Shown one piece after another: positions 24,231 through 36,309 of a stretch of DNA of 64,000 nt. Within the stretch, counting starts at the first letter, position 1. Each line of letters starts with the position of its first letter. Location: assembly GCA_028023455.1 (NCBI GenBank), contig JAQFVV010012441.1:3411911-3475910 (forward strand), given 5' to 3'. The DNA is from Epiperipatus broadwayi. Its lineage: Eukaryota; Onychophora; Udeonychophora; Euonychophora; Peripatidae. The notes beneath the pieces were generated by a model that saw nothing but the letters and a program-made list of their open reading frames with translations, did no database searches and was not told the DNA's origin. Made by a program: the position numbers and the translations under genes.

Positions 24231-25095
24231 GTGGGTATGGATCGCCTGTTTACAAATATATATATATGTTTATTATTCTAAAAAAAAATTATCAAAAAAT
24301 TTGTTATTGCATGCAAACAGCACGTTGTAATTATTATTACCTCTGCTAAAACATGCTCTGTAGAAAATGAATATACAACATAATAATCTCATTAGCATAG
24401 CTATTAAAAATGAACCGAACAGTAAAAACTGCAGTGGCTAGTTGAGTGAAAGTAAAATTGTCACAAGGGAGAACAAAGGCATTGGGTAAATCAGCGTCGT
24501 GTGTATAAGAGTTAAAATGCAGAGAAAAGTGTAATAGTTCAGCCTAAGTAAATGACTGATTAAAAATTGGTATTAAGACGTAGTCCATCTGTTAAAATAT
24601 CTTATTGTGTGTAAAATACAAGTGAATGAGAACTCAAGTTCAACTAACTGTATTATATATTTGCGATGCGGGAGGATAATTTATTCCCACATATCAGATT
24701 GTTATTAATCACTTTTCAGTAGTAGTCAATTCCATTGTTATTTTATTATTTTTATTTGTCCACACAAGTAAATAAACTTGCTTAGTTTTAAAGTTTTGTC
24801 TTAGTTGTTATTTATTTAAAATTGGTGTTTGTTCTGCTGGTATTATTGAAAATACTCCCCAATACCATGAAAGAGTATATGATACTATTAATGTATCATA
24901 CGCTCTTGCAGTCTGCTCAGATGTTTAAATGTATGAGTATATAAATGAAATGTGTAATCGTTTTTAAAATATTTTTTTAAATTAATAAAATAAATTTACA
25001 ATATCTATACTAGATGTCAATCTCAATACTACTAATAATAATGTTAATACATATATATTATTGTATTAATAAAGCTTAAAATATTTGATATTATT

Positions 25096-25892
25096 TAATT
25101 GAAAGGAATTTGAACTCCTTTCAAGCTCCATAAAGCTATCCACTCCATCTTAGATAACCGATACACATGACCACATACATGTGAAAAAGATAAATAATCT
25201 CCAATATATGTATTTTTAGCTGAACCAATACTCATCAGTTGGTCCAGATTATCATCTTCCACACACAGATATAATCAGTGCTCAGTTTATATTAAGATAG
25301 CAAATTTTCAAACTTTAATGGACAGGCTTCAATCTTCTTCATCCTCCAATTCAGCAATCTGATGATGGAAATGCTCAAAGCCCTTGTTGATGTCAATCTT
25401 ATTATCATGTCCATGCTAACTTCAAGTTACTCTAGCCTCTCACGTATAGGACCTTAATATGTCCATTTAAATACATTAGAAGTGGATTGGGCAGAATGCA
25501 AGATGAATGTGTAATATTTAACACAAGTATATTGTCAATACTGAACTCAATGTAATTACAAGAGTATGACAATAAGATTGGCATCAGCAGCATTCCATCA
25601 TCAGATTCTCAATGATATGGATGACTGAAGAGTTGGAGGGGGAAGAAGATTGAAGTCTGTCTATTAAATTTGAAGATATGCTATCTTCATATAAACTGAG
25701 CAATGATCTGGACCAACTGATGAGTGTTGATTCAGCATCAAATTCGTTTAGTGATCATTTATCTTGTTCACATGTGTGAGGTCATGCATATAGGTTGTAT
25801 AAGATGGATTGGATAGCTGTAGGTAACTTGAATGTCTGAGTTCAAATTCCTTCTAATTACATTAAGTTCAGTATAGACAATATACTTGTATT
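25096..25892. mobile_element. Compound foldback MITE, family F1
   Basis: Left arm about 25096-25405 and right arm about 25560-25860 are inverted copies. Shared words include GAAGGAATTTGAACTC, AGCTATCCACTCCATCTTA, TCAGTTGGTCCAGAT.ATC and TTCAATCTTCTTC. The terminal phrase (AATTACATT.AGTTCAGTAT.GACAATATACTTG) appears at the right end on the + strand and again on the minus strand at 25517-25560, so the element looks like one copy nested in or fused to another. A second member lies at 51128-51480. Non-coding. Confidence 0.8.
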
Positions 25893-26626
25893 ATTCATTT
25901 CATATTTATAATCATAATTGACTTTATTTTCAATGTCTCTTTTTCCAGCAATGATTTTATTGATAGAAGAGTATTTAATTCATCTGATTAATATTATTTA
26001 GATATTATACTTGAAAAGCTTTTTTTTTTTTTTTTTTTTGATTCCAAAACATTTTAAATTGTAAAATATCTGAACAAACTGATGTTTTATATTTCCACTT
26101 TCAAATTTACTACAAACTAATTTTATAATTTAAATCAATGTTCTGTAAATGAGAATTAAATGTGTCAAGCCAACATTTTTATGTTTAAATATTTGGTATT
26201 TTTTGAGGGTAACTAAAAGAGAAATCTTTCAGAATCCGTTTTGATGACGTCAATTTATTTTGCCAAAATTTGTTGTAAATTGCTATCAAACTACTTAAAA
26301 GATGTTTAATAAAATAACTCCTATTTAAATTTATTGAATGAAACATGTCACATGTTATTTTTATATGATTGTGAAATTGTTCAAATTCAGATTAGCTAGA
26401 AAAAAAGATTTCCTTTTTGTGACAGCAAATTAGCACATGAGGTTAATTTCAAATTCCATTAACATTTCTTTGTGTATTATCAACTTTTAGATGTATTAAA
26501 TGAATATAAAAATTTTTAAGCCTTTAACCGATTCTTTCTATGGGATCTTTACTTATAAGATTTCATGATCTTGAAAATAATGTAAAGTTCATTTGCATAT
26601 AGTCAAAAAATAAAATGTGCAAAATA

Positions 26627-27284
26627 TAATTATTTAAATACATTTAAAAATCAGACTTTTCAAGCTATTATGCATGCTCTTTTTACAAGTGTTAATAATA
26701 AATGAATACTTTCACTCCCAACACGAGATATAGTATTTATGAAAGAATAAAATGAATCCACTTATTCTTTCCAACCCAAATGCTTATATATGGGCAAATC
26801 TTAAGTACTGGAAGTGAAAGCGTGAGGATAAACCACTCACTTTAAATTACTGTTTACGATATCTGAATGCACAATAGCTTGAAAAGGCTGATCTTTAAAT
26901 GTATTACAATTATAAACATAGTGCTATATAAAATAAATGCTTATTTACATATATTTAAGTTTCATTTGAGAATGACGTTTAGTAAATTCCAGATAATTTC
27001 ATTGACGTCATTCATTCAGATATCGTAAACAGTAATTTAAAGTGAGTGGTTTATCCTCACGCTTTCACTTCCAGTACTTAAGATTTGTCCATATATAAGC
27101 ATTTGGGTTGGAAAGAATAGGTGGATTCATTTTATTCTTTCATAAATACTATATCTCATGTTGGGAGTGAAAGTATTCATTTATTATTTACACTCATAAA
27201 AAGCGCATGCACAATAGCTTGAAAAGGCTGATCTTTAAATGTATTACAATTATAAACATAGCGCTATATAAAATAAATGCTTAT
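26627..27284. repeat. Intronic foldback with an internal direct duplication
   Basis: Arms 26627-26869 and 27013-27255 are inverted copies with only scattered mismatches. Examples are GGATAAACCACTCACTTTAA, GCTTATATATGG.CAAATCTT and GATATCGTAAACAGTAATTT with their complements. In addition a 76-bp block (26869-26944, GCACAATAGCTTGAAAAGGC...) recurs in the same orientation at 27209-27284 with one mismatch, so the loop contains a copy of the outer right terminus. A perfect CRE-type TGACGTCA lies in the loop at 27003. Non-coding. Confidence 0.85.
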
Positions 27285-27357
27285 AATTATTTAAAATATA
27301 TATACCTATGTAATATATAATACTCTATAAATTTTACAAGCTCAGTGTTTAAATTGT

Positions 27358-27522
27358 AACTATATAGAAGATAAACAAACCTACACACCAGCTCTTTTTA
27401 AACAAAATGATAAAACTGTAAGGATACTATTGCCCCAACCACAAGATAAAGTATTTTTACAGTTTATCATATCGTTTAAAACGGTGCTGGTATGGAGGTT
27501 TATTTAACTTCTATATAATTAC
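27358..27522. repeat. Short intronic foldback
   Basis: Arms of about 65 bp (27358-27421 and 27455-27520) pair ACTATATAGAAG.TAAA, CCAGCTC/GTGCTGG and TGATAAAACTGTAA with their complements, with several mismatches and a 33-base loop. Probably a MITE relic. It directly follows the larger foldback. Confidence 0.7.
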
Positions 27523-30500
27523 CATGTAATATATGTAAATATAGCCATGTATGGAACACATGCACACCGTCATTCATTTAAATATTGTTTTAAAATGCTA
27601 AATTATTAAATAATCTTGCCAATGCAATTTTAATTACGTAGATATCTAAAATAGTTTATAAATTTAAAACACATTAGATAATTATTTTTTTATATAATTT
27701 TAATTTGATTAAATGGTATATTCCTTTAACAAATAGAATATGTCATAGTATATAGATATGTATATATGTTTGAAGTTATGATTTGATTAATAAAAAGAAC
27801 ATTGAACAGACTGCCCATAGTCTAATACAAACAAGGCCTTTGTAAGTTTTCAAATACTAAAGCTATATTTCTTTTTTAATAACTGCATTCGGGTAATGCC
27901 TTTGTAAAATAGTTTTATTTTAATTATAACTAATCAGAAGTGAGGATTTTTTTACTGTACTCTTATTAAATATAGATCTGATTGTATTTTTACCTAAAAT
28001 AGATTTATAGTAGCCTCTGTTTATAGTTGATGTTATAAATGAATGTTGGTTCATTATAATAGGCATTTACATTTGCTTGGAAGTGTTATTACAAACTCAC
28101 ATTTCTAATAGGTTAAATACAAGAATATATTTGATATCAAACTTAGACTCATTATTTTGATATTATATCTTTTTTTAAATATCAGCTGTAAAAGTTCATT
28201 TAATCTCCTATAACATAATAAAATTGAAAGGCTGTAATCACAAATCTTTGAGGGCTTATCATCGTCATTAATTAGCAGTTACTTATATGCATATGTATCT
28301 GTTCTAACTCTTGAAGACAAGAAAAGATAGTGGAAAATAATAAAAAAATTACTGAAATAAAAGGAAAGATTGGAATGGAGAACTGCGGAATTGTGGAGTG
28401 TGTAATTAAAGAATAGAAATGTAGTTATGCAAACATATTATGCTCTTGACACAATTAGTGCAGAAAGATGACTAAGGGTGCAATATTCTCATGTTGATCA
28501 GGTCTCAACTAACTTAAGTATCTTAATCTAGAAAGATAAACTCTTGTTGTTATTGAGAATAGTCAGAATTTTTACTCTAGGGATATATTGTAAAATAAGA
28601 ACAATTATATTGCCACTGCCTGAAATCAACTGGTAAGAATAATGAAGTATTGAACCAGAAATATAACTGATTTGTAACCTTTTCAAAAACCTACATCATC
28701 CAGCATTTGTTCATGCTGGTGAATATGTCATCAACTTTAGTTGAGTTGGATGATATTTAGATTGTTTTGCTTATATTAGTACAAAAGAATACAAATCTAA
28801 AAGATGCAACGATAAAGATCTAATTTAATCATGAAGGATGAAATAATACAAAAGGGCTTTATTAAATAGAAATTAAATAAATTTTTATAATCGTTAGTAA
28901 AACAGATTTAAAATTTATTTGGTTACTTTTAAGATGAATATTTGGAGATGTTTGAGTAGTAGCAAAATCATCTAGTTTCCCTTGATTATACATGCTTGCA
29001 ATTGATGACTATAGATCAGAGTGAAGAAAACTGCTTCTAAAAACACATGTTAAATGTATGCAAAGAAAATAATATGATGTTTTGTTGGGTTACACCATCT
29101 TGTCTAAAAGTTGAAAGACACCTGCGGCTAACATAAAAGTGAAGTCAGTAAAATATATATATATGTAATAGCCTACTGTTATATCTACATGGTATGCAGA
29201 TAAGTTGGCTTGGTTTCAAAGCTTTGGGTAGTTATAAATTTCACTCGTTTAGTCTTATAAATAATAAATAATATTTTATTTGATATGTGTTTTAATACAT
29301 TCATAAGCTCTCATTTATAAAGATCATGAAATTTGTCTAATGATATAAATATAATAATGACACTAATCTGGTGTCCATTGGCCTATAATTGGCGGCTCTG
29401 GAGGAAAGTGAAGAGAATTGCTCATAATAAATATATACTCTGATTTGTTAATATGAATTCTTTTTGGCTGAATAAACTTGAGCCATTTTCTGATTTATTT
29501 TTTTTTACCTGTAGTAAAGTCTTTGTAAATTATATCTATGTATGTATGAAATTATATTACTTAATCATGGTACCATGTTGCCTAATTATATCTAGCTGCT
29601 TTGGGCAGAGATTTTAACATGTGTAACATATAATTCACTGTGCTTTTACTATAGTGACCACCATCTTTCCATAAACTTGAATTATTAGGTGGTAGATGAG
29701 CAAATGATAGTTAACTTAACACTTTCCTATTCCTGTGATCAGTTTTGAACTATTTGGTCTTCAGATGATCAGGAGGAAATGTTGGAATAATAAAATAATA
29801 ATTTTCTTATAATACATATAAAATATGTAGGATTTAATTACGTTTCTTTTTTCTAGTCAACACTTTATTCGTTAAACTAAATATGAGATTTGTTTTTCAG
29901 CTGAGAATAATTAGATATCCTTTTCTTGATGGATATAGGGTCAACTTATTTGGTTAATGGATAGCAGATTGTTAAATATTATCATGCCACTTTCTGGTCA
30001 TTTGATGAATGACATTTTCTGGGAATGGGCTATTATTTCATAGGTTTTTATCAATGGCACGTTTGTTATTGTGGTTGTGGAATCCATTTTATGATCTTCC
30101 TTGACTTTTCAGTGCATAATACATTGTTGCTAATGAATTAGATTATCTCTCATAATCAAAATATATTAAAATCTCAATTTTGTTATTTGTCAATATTCAG
30201 ATATTATCCAATTAGAATATCTAATTTAAAATAAAAATCCTTTCTAACATTTCATTTCAGAGCATTAATTCTGTCTCTATTATGCTTTTTTTTCTCAGTG
30301 ATGAAGGTTTATTCATCAAAAAAAAAAAAAAAACAGATACAAATATAGTTAGAAAAAGGTTTATATGATAAATTGAAATTTCAGAAGCAACTTGGTAAGA
30401 GGGGAAGGATACATGTGAAAAGGGAATGGGTGCCCAACTTTAATATCTATAGTGAATCATGGGAAATATCACGCATTGAATGAATGTTTATCTTCACATT

Positions 30501-31646
30501 TTAAAGATCAAAACTTTTTAAAAGCAGAATTTTTTTCACGTTTTTTCGAAAATCTATTGTTAATTTTCAACAGTTGAGATTTTTTTTTTATTGTTGTAAG
30601 AATATAAACAAAATGTAATTAAGTGCATATTATTTATATGATAACTTATTTAATAGTAAAACTTTAAATGAAAGAAGGAAGTGAATATGAATTTGACATC
30701 TTTTGCAAATTCTAGACTTACCTAAATAAGTTGTCTCTGATACCTAATCCTAATCACTTCAGTTAAACTTCTGACATTGGGTAGAGTTATTTTTAGCTAG
30801 AGGATTGTTGGAAAATCAAACCCTTCACCGTCCGATAACTGACAATCCTAGTATATATTACCTTCTCATTTTTTGTTCTGAACAAGACTTTTGCTCAGTA
30901 ATGGGCTGTGTATTTAAAAAGGGTTGTTTATCTTTATGTATATTAAACCATAAATTATTAATAGTTTTCTGGCTTCCAAATATAATTCACATGATAATAA
31001 ACAAAACTTAATAAATCAAGAGAATGAGATTGCCAGGCAGTTAAAACTGGTGGAGTTTAAAAGAAATTCTAAAGTAATCAGTGATGAGGCCTGGCCTCTA
31101 AAACTGTCTTTGTATATTAACGATATACACCTTTTGACAAGCATCAACTACAATTGTATTCAATACACCAAGCATGAAGAATAACGTGACTTGACCTTGG
31201 AAATTCTCTAGAGTGAGTTGTTAGTAATTCATGTATATGTTTTTTTGTAATCATCTTGAATAAAGATAATTTTTCCTTTAAAAAGAAAAAAAAAACTACA
31301 GTCTGTTGACAATGCAACCCTGTATATGAATCCTTTTTTTTTTATCTCTAGAAGTTACTTTGACAACAGATTGCAGATTCTATTTGTTTATAAAACTTCA
31401 GCTATTATTTATGTGAATAATTTATAGCATTAATATTTATGCTTCTAATGCAGAGTAAAGAAATATGGGAAAATTTATTATAAATTATGTATGCATAATT
31501 AAAATATATGCTTAATATATAATTCAAAATTCATTTCTATATTTTTTTTTTCTTTTAGAATTAGAATGACCATACTTGTTAACAAGTGACTGTTTATTAT
31601 TATCATATAAGTATTCTGGTGATAATTTTAATTATTTTGTTTTCAG

Positions 31647-31739
31647 GATCCTGTTAAAGATGGTGAAGCAAAGATTAAAGCTGATTTTGAAGAACTCCAT
31701 GAAGCCATGCAGTCTGCTTTTCGTAGTTTGGAAGATTAA
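31647..31739 (+). CDS. ATP6V1A: V-type H+-ATPase catalytic subunit A, last coding exon
   Basis: After the acceptor TTTTGTTTTCAG the exon encodes 30 residues, [20 protein letters not shown] to ...FRSLED, followed by TAA at 31737-31739. [14 protein letters not shown] and the terminal LED are typical of the extreme C-terminus of metazoan subunit A, and DPV...KADF favours an arthropod over a vertebrate ([13 protein letters not shown]). It joins the previous exon in phase 0 (SSMKFK|DPVKDG). With the 89 residues of the previous exon it gives 119 intact C-terminal residues. I see no alternative final exon. Confidence 0.97.
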   Translation, partial: DPVKDGEAKIKADFEELHEAMQSAFRSLED

Positions 31740-32075
31740 AGTTGTCGTAATCCATTTGTATTTACTTCACGTTTTTTTTTAAACCTATTGAATTAATTTT
31801 TCCACCAGAAATTTATGTATAAAACAGACTTTGATGTAATTAATTATAAATGGAAAAGAACCTTTAATATATACATGCATAAATATATCTAATTGTTGTA
31901 TTTAAGGACCTTTTTTGGTATATTGTTACCCCAAAACATAAAAAAAACAAAAAACATTCCGTAGTAGTAGAAATCTGATTATTTCATAATGCTATGTGCA
32001 TTGTTGTTGTTTTGTATATTTTTTATGTGTCATGGTTCTTCAAAATAAAATTATTTTTATGTTGAAAAATAACTT
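31740..32075 (+). other. ATP6V1A: ATP6V1A 3' UTR (proximal form)
   Basis: AT-rich sequence after the stop, ending near the first canonical AATAAA. The exact cleavage site is inferred about 15-25 bases after the hexamer. A longer UTR is possible, because another AATAAA followed by a T/G-rich tract lies at 37268. Confidence 0.6.
32044..32049 (+). promoter_or_regulatory. Poly(A) signal AATAAA
   Basis: The first canonical AATAAA after the ATP6V1A stop, about 305 bases downstream. It is followed by TTATTTTTATGTTG, an acceptable T/G-rich downstream element. In such AT-rich DNA AATAAA occurs often by chance, so its use is inferred from position. Confidence 0.5.
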
Positions 32076-35000
32076 CTCTTGAAAAAGTGGACATAAGCAG
32101 TTTTTCCTAAAAAATGGAAAAACTACTTACCAAGTGCAATAGGCCTTTACTTTTAGCATTAGCAATAAATTACAAATTATTTGCAAATTATTAATTTATG
32201 TTCAATAACAGTGCACTAATTTAGTTCTTTCCTAATGTGAAGTTCAATATTTTAGTTTGTATTTGTCTTAATATTTAGATTTTTTTAAATCAAAAAAAAT
32301 TAAGTGCTCTTACTTTTTTTATTTTAATGCGATTATTTCCTTCTGGTTTTGTCCATATTGTTGTATGTTTTGGTAACTATTCAGCAAAAGCTTAGGAACA
32401 ATTATTGGTACTTGTGGGAGTTATCAGACCATTACTAAAAATATCAAGTGATAAATAGAACAAGTCAGAGTTTTGTTTACAAAGAAAAGTAATGTATGTT
32501 ATATAAATAAAATTAAATAAAAATACAAGATATTGTGTATACTTTTTTTTTAGAAGTGATACTACAATTGACAGATGGCTAAAAAATTTGGAGATCCAAT
32601 TAAACAAATGAACAAAAAAAAAAGTACGGATTTACTTGTACACTTCTTTTTTTTTTAAAAAAAAAAAATTAAGATTACTAAGAAACAAAATGAAAAAATA
32701 TGAGTATAGTTATACAAAGTAATTAAACAAATAAGCAACCAGAAGAAAAAAATGAAATGAGTTGTATCAAATAATTTTTAAATAAATAAATAAAAAGTTA
32801 TGCGAATCCTAGGCCCTAATCATTTAGGTCCAGCATCTGTAGATATTTCACGCACATGATAAGTATTGAAAATTGATACCTGGAGGTTTATTGTGAGATT
32901 AATGCAGGAAGAAGAAAAAGAAACAAAGAAAATGATGCAATTTTTTGATCATAATAATTTATTAAGTGGAAATAATACTTTTTATATATGTTTCAATTGT
33001 AATAATATTACTTTAGGGGTGTTGCATTTAAAATGACAATCATGTTTGTTTGTTGTTGTTTTTTTTTGTCTATTAACAAACCTAAAAAAATAGAAAATGA
33101 GGTTAGGTGTAGTTTTTTTGCAAACTAGACAACGTTAATGACAGCTCTAAAAAAAAAAAAAAAGAATTTTACAAGGTAATAAAAATCTATCTTGACTTGA
33201 AAGCGGTGATAAATCAGAAAAATAAAATGTTACTCCTCAACTCTATAGGATATCAACATTCCACCATAACTTTTTTTTTAATTACTTTGTACGATTCATT
33301 TCATGTTTTTTTCTTACTGTTATCTGTAACCTTTTTTTTTTCTAAAGTAATTTGTATTTTTGTTTTTTTTATTTGTGTGATTGAATTTAAATTTTTTAGC
33401 TGTGTGTCAGTTCTAAAAAAAGTACATATGACATTATTTAATTTTGTTTACACATCGCACATTAATTTTTTTTTAATTTTTGTTTGTAAGCAAAAAAAAA
33501 CATACTCTAACTGCTTATTTCATTTATCGCTTGGTATTTTCTGAAGCAGTCCAATAGCCCCCCCCCCCCATGGCAATAATTGTTTGTAAATATCTACTAA
33601 ATGAAACCATATGTTACTATCTTCCTATTAGTCATAATAAATGGTAATAGTTTTATTTGCATTTTCACATGTCTTCTTGATACTCTCATGCAAAGTTCTT
33701 GCAAAATATTATATTTGTCCACTGTATCCTTGCAGAATCATTGAAATGCAGTAATGTCGAGCATTTAGTGACATCGTTAAAGTAGTACATTTGTTATAGC
33801 CTTAAAGTCTAAAAGCTTATTTAAAATCATTAGTAATTCAACTGTTGATGGTTTATAAAATGCAATCTTATTAAAAAACAATTGTTAATTATTTGTTGGG
33901 GGGCTAGTATTAAAAATCATAAAATAATTTAACTATTTGTGAGTGTATGAAAAATAATACTAATTTTAAAATGTGGAATGTAAATGAAAAATACATTGGC
34001 ATATTTGTGATTTTATTTCTAATATTTTCTCTACCTATACATATATATGAAAAAATCCAAATGCTTACTGCTAACTGAAATGTCAAATATAAAATCAAAT
34101 CACTCTTCCAAAATTGTGATATTTCATCAACGCCCGCCCTCTGTGAATAAATATAAAGTTTGAATTTCAAGCAGCACCATCTAAGAGGAAATTCAGACTT
34201 CATATTTATTCGTAAAAGGGATTGCTGAAATAACAATGTTTGTGATGGTGATTTGACAACTTTATATATATTGGCAAATCCAGGGATAGAATTGTCTAGT
34301 AAGGATGATATTGCCTATGTTTCAATTTAACATTAGTGACAGTAGATTAATTCTGTAATCGGGAAAAAAATGTTTTACGTTTTTAGGTTACAAATTTTCA
34401 TATAAAAATGAGAAATTGCTTCCGTTCACAGGTTTTTATGTTGTTACTATATATATAAGTAATATTTTCTGAAACCTTAATAAACCCATTATTTTAGAAT
34501 ATATATACTTTTTCATAAGGATCAAAATTTTGAATAAAAGAAATGAATCATTTGTTCTTAAATTATAATAAATTTTTTAAAAGAGCGAATCATAAATTTA
34601 TGCATTTTAAAATAGAATCAAAACTCTTGTTTTTAATGTAAATGCAAACGTTTGACAGACTTAACGGGTGAGAGCACATTCAAAAAAACAATTCAAACTT
34701 GGGTTATTATTGAGAGAGCGAAATCATACTGATATAACACACAATATAGAACCATATATTTTGATAGTTGTTTTGTATGCATTTATAAATGCTTTGCCAA
34801 AGATATTGGCTGTTTGAAGATGCTTGATCAGTAGATTTCTGACCAATCAACTTTGTTGTTGACAATACAATCTTCATGTATTATTTTACACAAAATATTC
34901 TAGGTCATAATGAGATGATAATTCAGAGTTTGCATAACACTCCTAAATACTGATAATGTATTTATACACCTTTTTTGCCATTTCTTATTTTTTTCTTGAT

Positions 35001-35930
35001 AACAAAGCAAACTTATGTTAGAATAGTGAGTCAAACAATGTGTAATTAAATTTTAATAAACCCATACGACTGGATCACCATCATGTTTGTTTTTCTGCAA
35101 ATAATACAAGAATAAAGCAGGAGCACGACAAAAGAGATCAGAAAACATCTGTTTCATCTACACTATTGGAGTGTTTAATGTATATAAAAGAAAATGATAT
35201 ATAAGATATATTTTCAACTACCAGATTAATCAAATGCAGTTACTTTTCTAATTGGCATATTTTGATAAAACTACTGATTAAGTATCTTCCAGTAAAAGTC
35301 AATATCTTTAGAGAGACGAGTGCTACATAAGGCAATCCTTGGCTGTTATCGTGCATAATTTCAATTTTGTACCAGATGTCTTTCTCGTAATGATTTATTT
35401 CAAATTTGTATTGTTTCTTTCCTCCAAAATAGTTTTATCTGATAAGTTTGTTGGCCTTCTCTTCAGGAATTATTTTTATGGGTTTATTTCCAGTTATAAC
35501 AGATCATGTGATTGCTTTATTATGAATGTAATTAAAAATGAAACAGAAGCAATAAAATGCTGTATTAAACCTACAATCTAATATTACGGAAATTATATAT
35601 AAAGCCATACATATTTATGTTATACACGTACATGCACAATATATTTCAGTGAAAGGTTCAACTATTAAAAAAAGTGAAATTAAACATATTTTTGGGAAAT
35701 GGTATTTCTCAACAAAAGGGATGCTGATTTTTCAAAAGCAGGACAATAGACCAAGCTAAAATAGCAAGTCCTTAAAAATATTGGATTCATAGGTAGAAAA
35801 AAATTCCCTCATAAGTGGCGGACTGTTAATGCTAATTTGGCCCTGAGATTTCTTATGATAACTTTTAGAATAAAAGGCACATTTACTTTTCATATTTTAT
35901 TTTAGAAATCCTTACATTTCTTAAAAATAT
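32076..35930. other. AT-rich intergenic DNA
   Basis: No gene is supported. Homopolymer A/T runs, a C10 run at about 33560 and low-complexity open frames (for example 33197-33544, Phe-rich) dominate. The minus-strand frame at 33910-34236 has slightly better residue balance but no start context, splice sites or family resemblance. Confidence 0.35.
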
Positions 35931-35952
35931 ATTGGTCCTGAAGAGGATAAAT

Positions 35953-36303
35953 ATGCTGATCCTGAGTAGATTTCATTCAAATCCGAATTTTGTGATGACT
36001 TTGTTTCTTTCCATCCGTGGATCACAGTCTTTTAAAGACTTGCAACAACTTATTTATTTTCTGTCCACCTCACCCAGTAGGGAATTCTCATCTTTGTTCA
36101 GAAGATTCTCAAAATCTGTTTTATTCAATAAACAACTAACTTATAAATGTTCCCATATATTTATAATCATTGATAATTGCAGATTACAATTAATATTCAT
36201 GGAATTGTATAATGATATTTGTTTATTAAAGAAATTAATTAATATTACAGATATTTCAATTACAAACATTTCAGAGTTTTTACAACTTGAGTTTCAGGTG
36301 TAA
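35953..36303 (+). CDS. Longest open frame in the window, unidentified and doubtful
   Basis: From the ATG at 35953 this frame runs 116 codons to TAA at 36301-36303 (123 codons if counted from an upstream TTG at 35932). Residues are Leu/Ile/Phe/Ser-rich with a few charged stretches (SSLFRRFSKS, LLKKLINITD). A rough estimate from about 73% A+T puts the expected number of frames this long by chance in 64 kb at a few tenths, so chance is a live explanation. The first half is somewhat richer in G+C than its flanks. No splice sites, family motif or promoter seen. Confidence 0.12.
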   Translation: MLILSRFHSNPNFVMTLFLSIRGSQSFKDLQQLIYFLSTSPSREFSSLFRRFSKSVLFNKQLTYKCSHIFIIIDNCRLQLIFMELYNDICLLKKLINITDISITNISEFLQLEFQV

Positions 36304-36309
36304 TTTACC

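Larger units (their letters stand above)
22484..31646 (+). other. ATP6V1A: ATP6V1A last intron, 9.2 kb
   Basis: The intron begins GTAAAG and ends with the tract TTTTGTTTTCAG. It is loaded with inverted repeats (23681-23793, 25096-25860, 26627-27284 and 27358-27522) and holds a decayed coding stretch (about 23870-24230). The rest (22484-23680 and 27530-31646) is AT-rich with no recognisable gene. A small imperfect hairpin at about 31300-31377 pairs CAGTCTGTTGACAA with TTGACAACAGATTG. Confidence 0.9.

Noticed and set aside
33197-33544. 115-codon open frame
   Set aside because: Phe/Leu/Lys-rich translation of T-rich low-complexity DNA, with no motif or splice context.
33910-34236. Minus-strand 108-codon frame
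   Set aside because: No motif, no start or splice support, and a hydrophobic AT-rich composition near the background.
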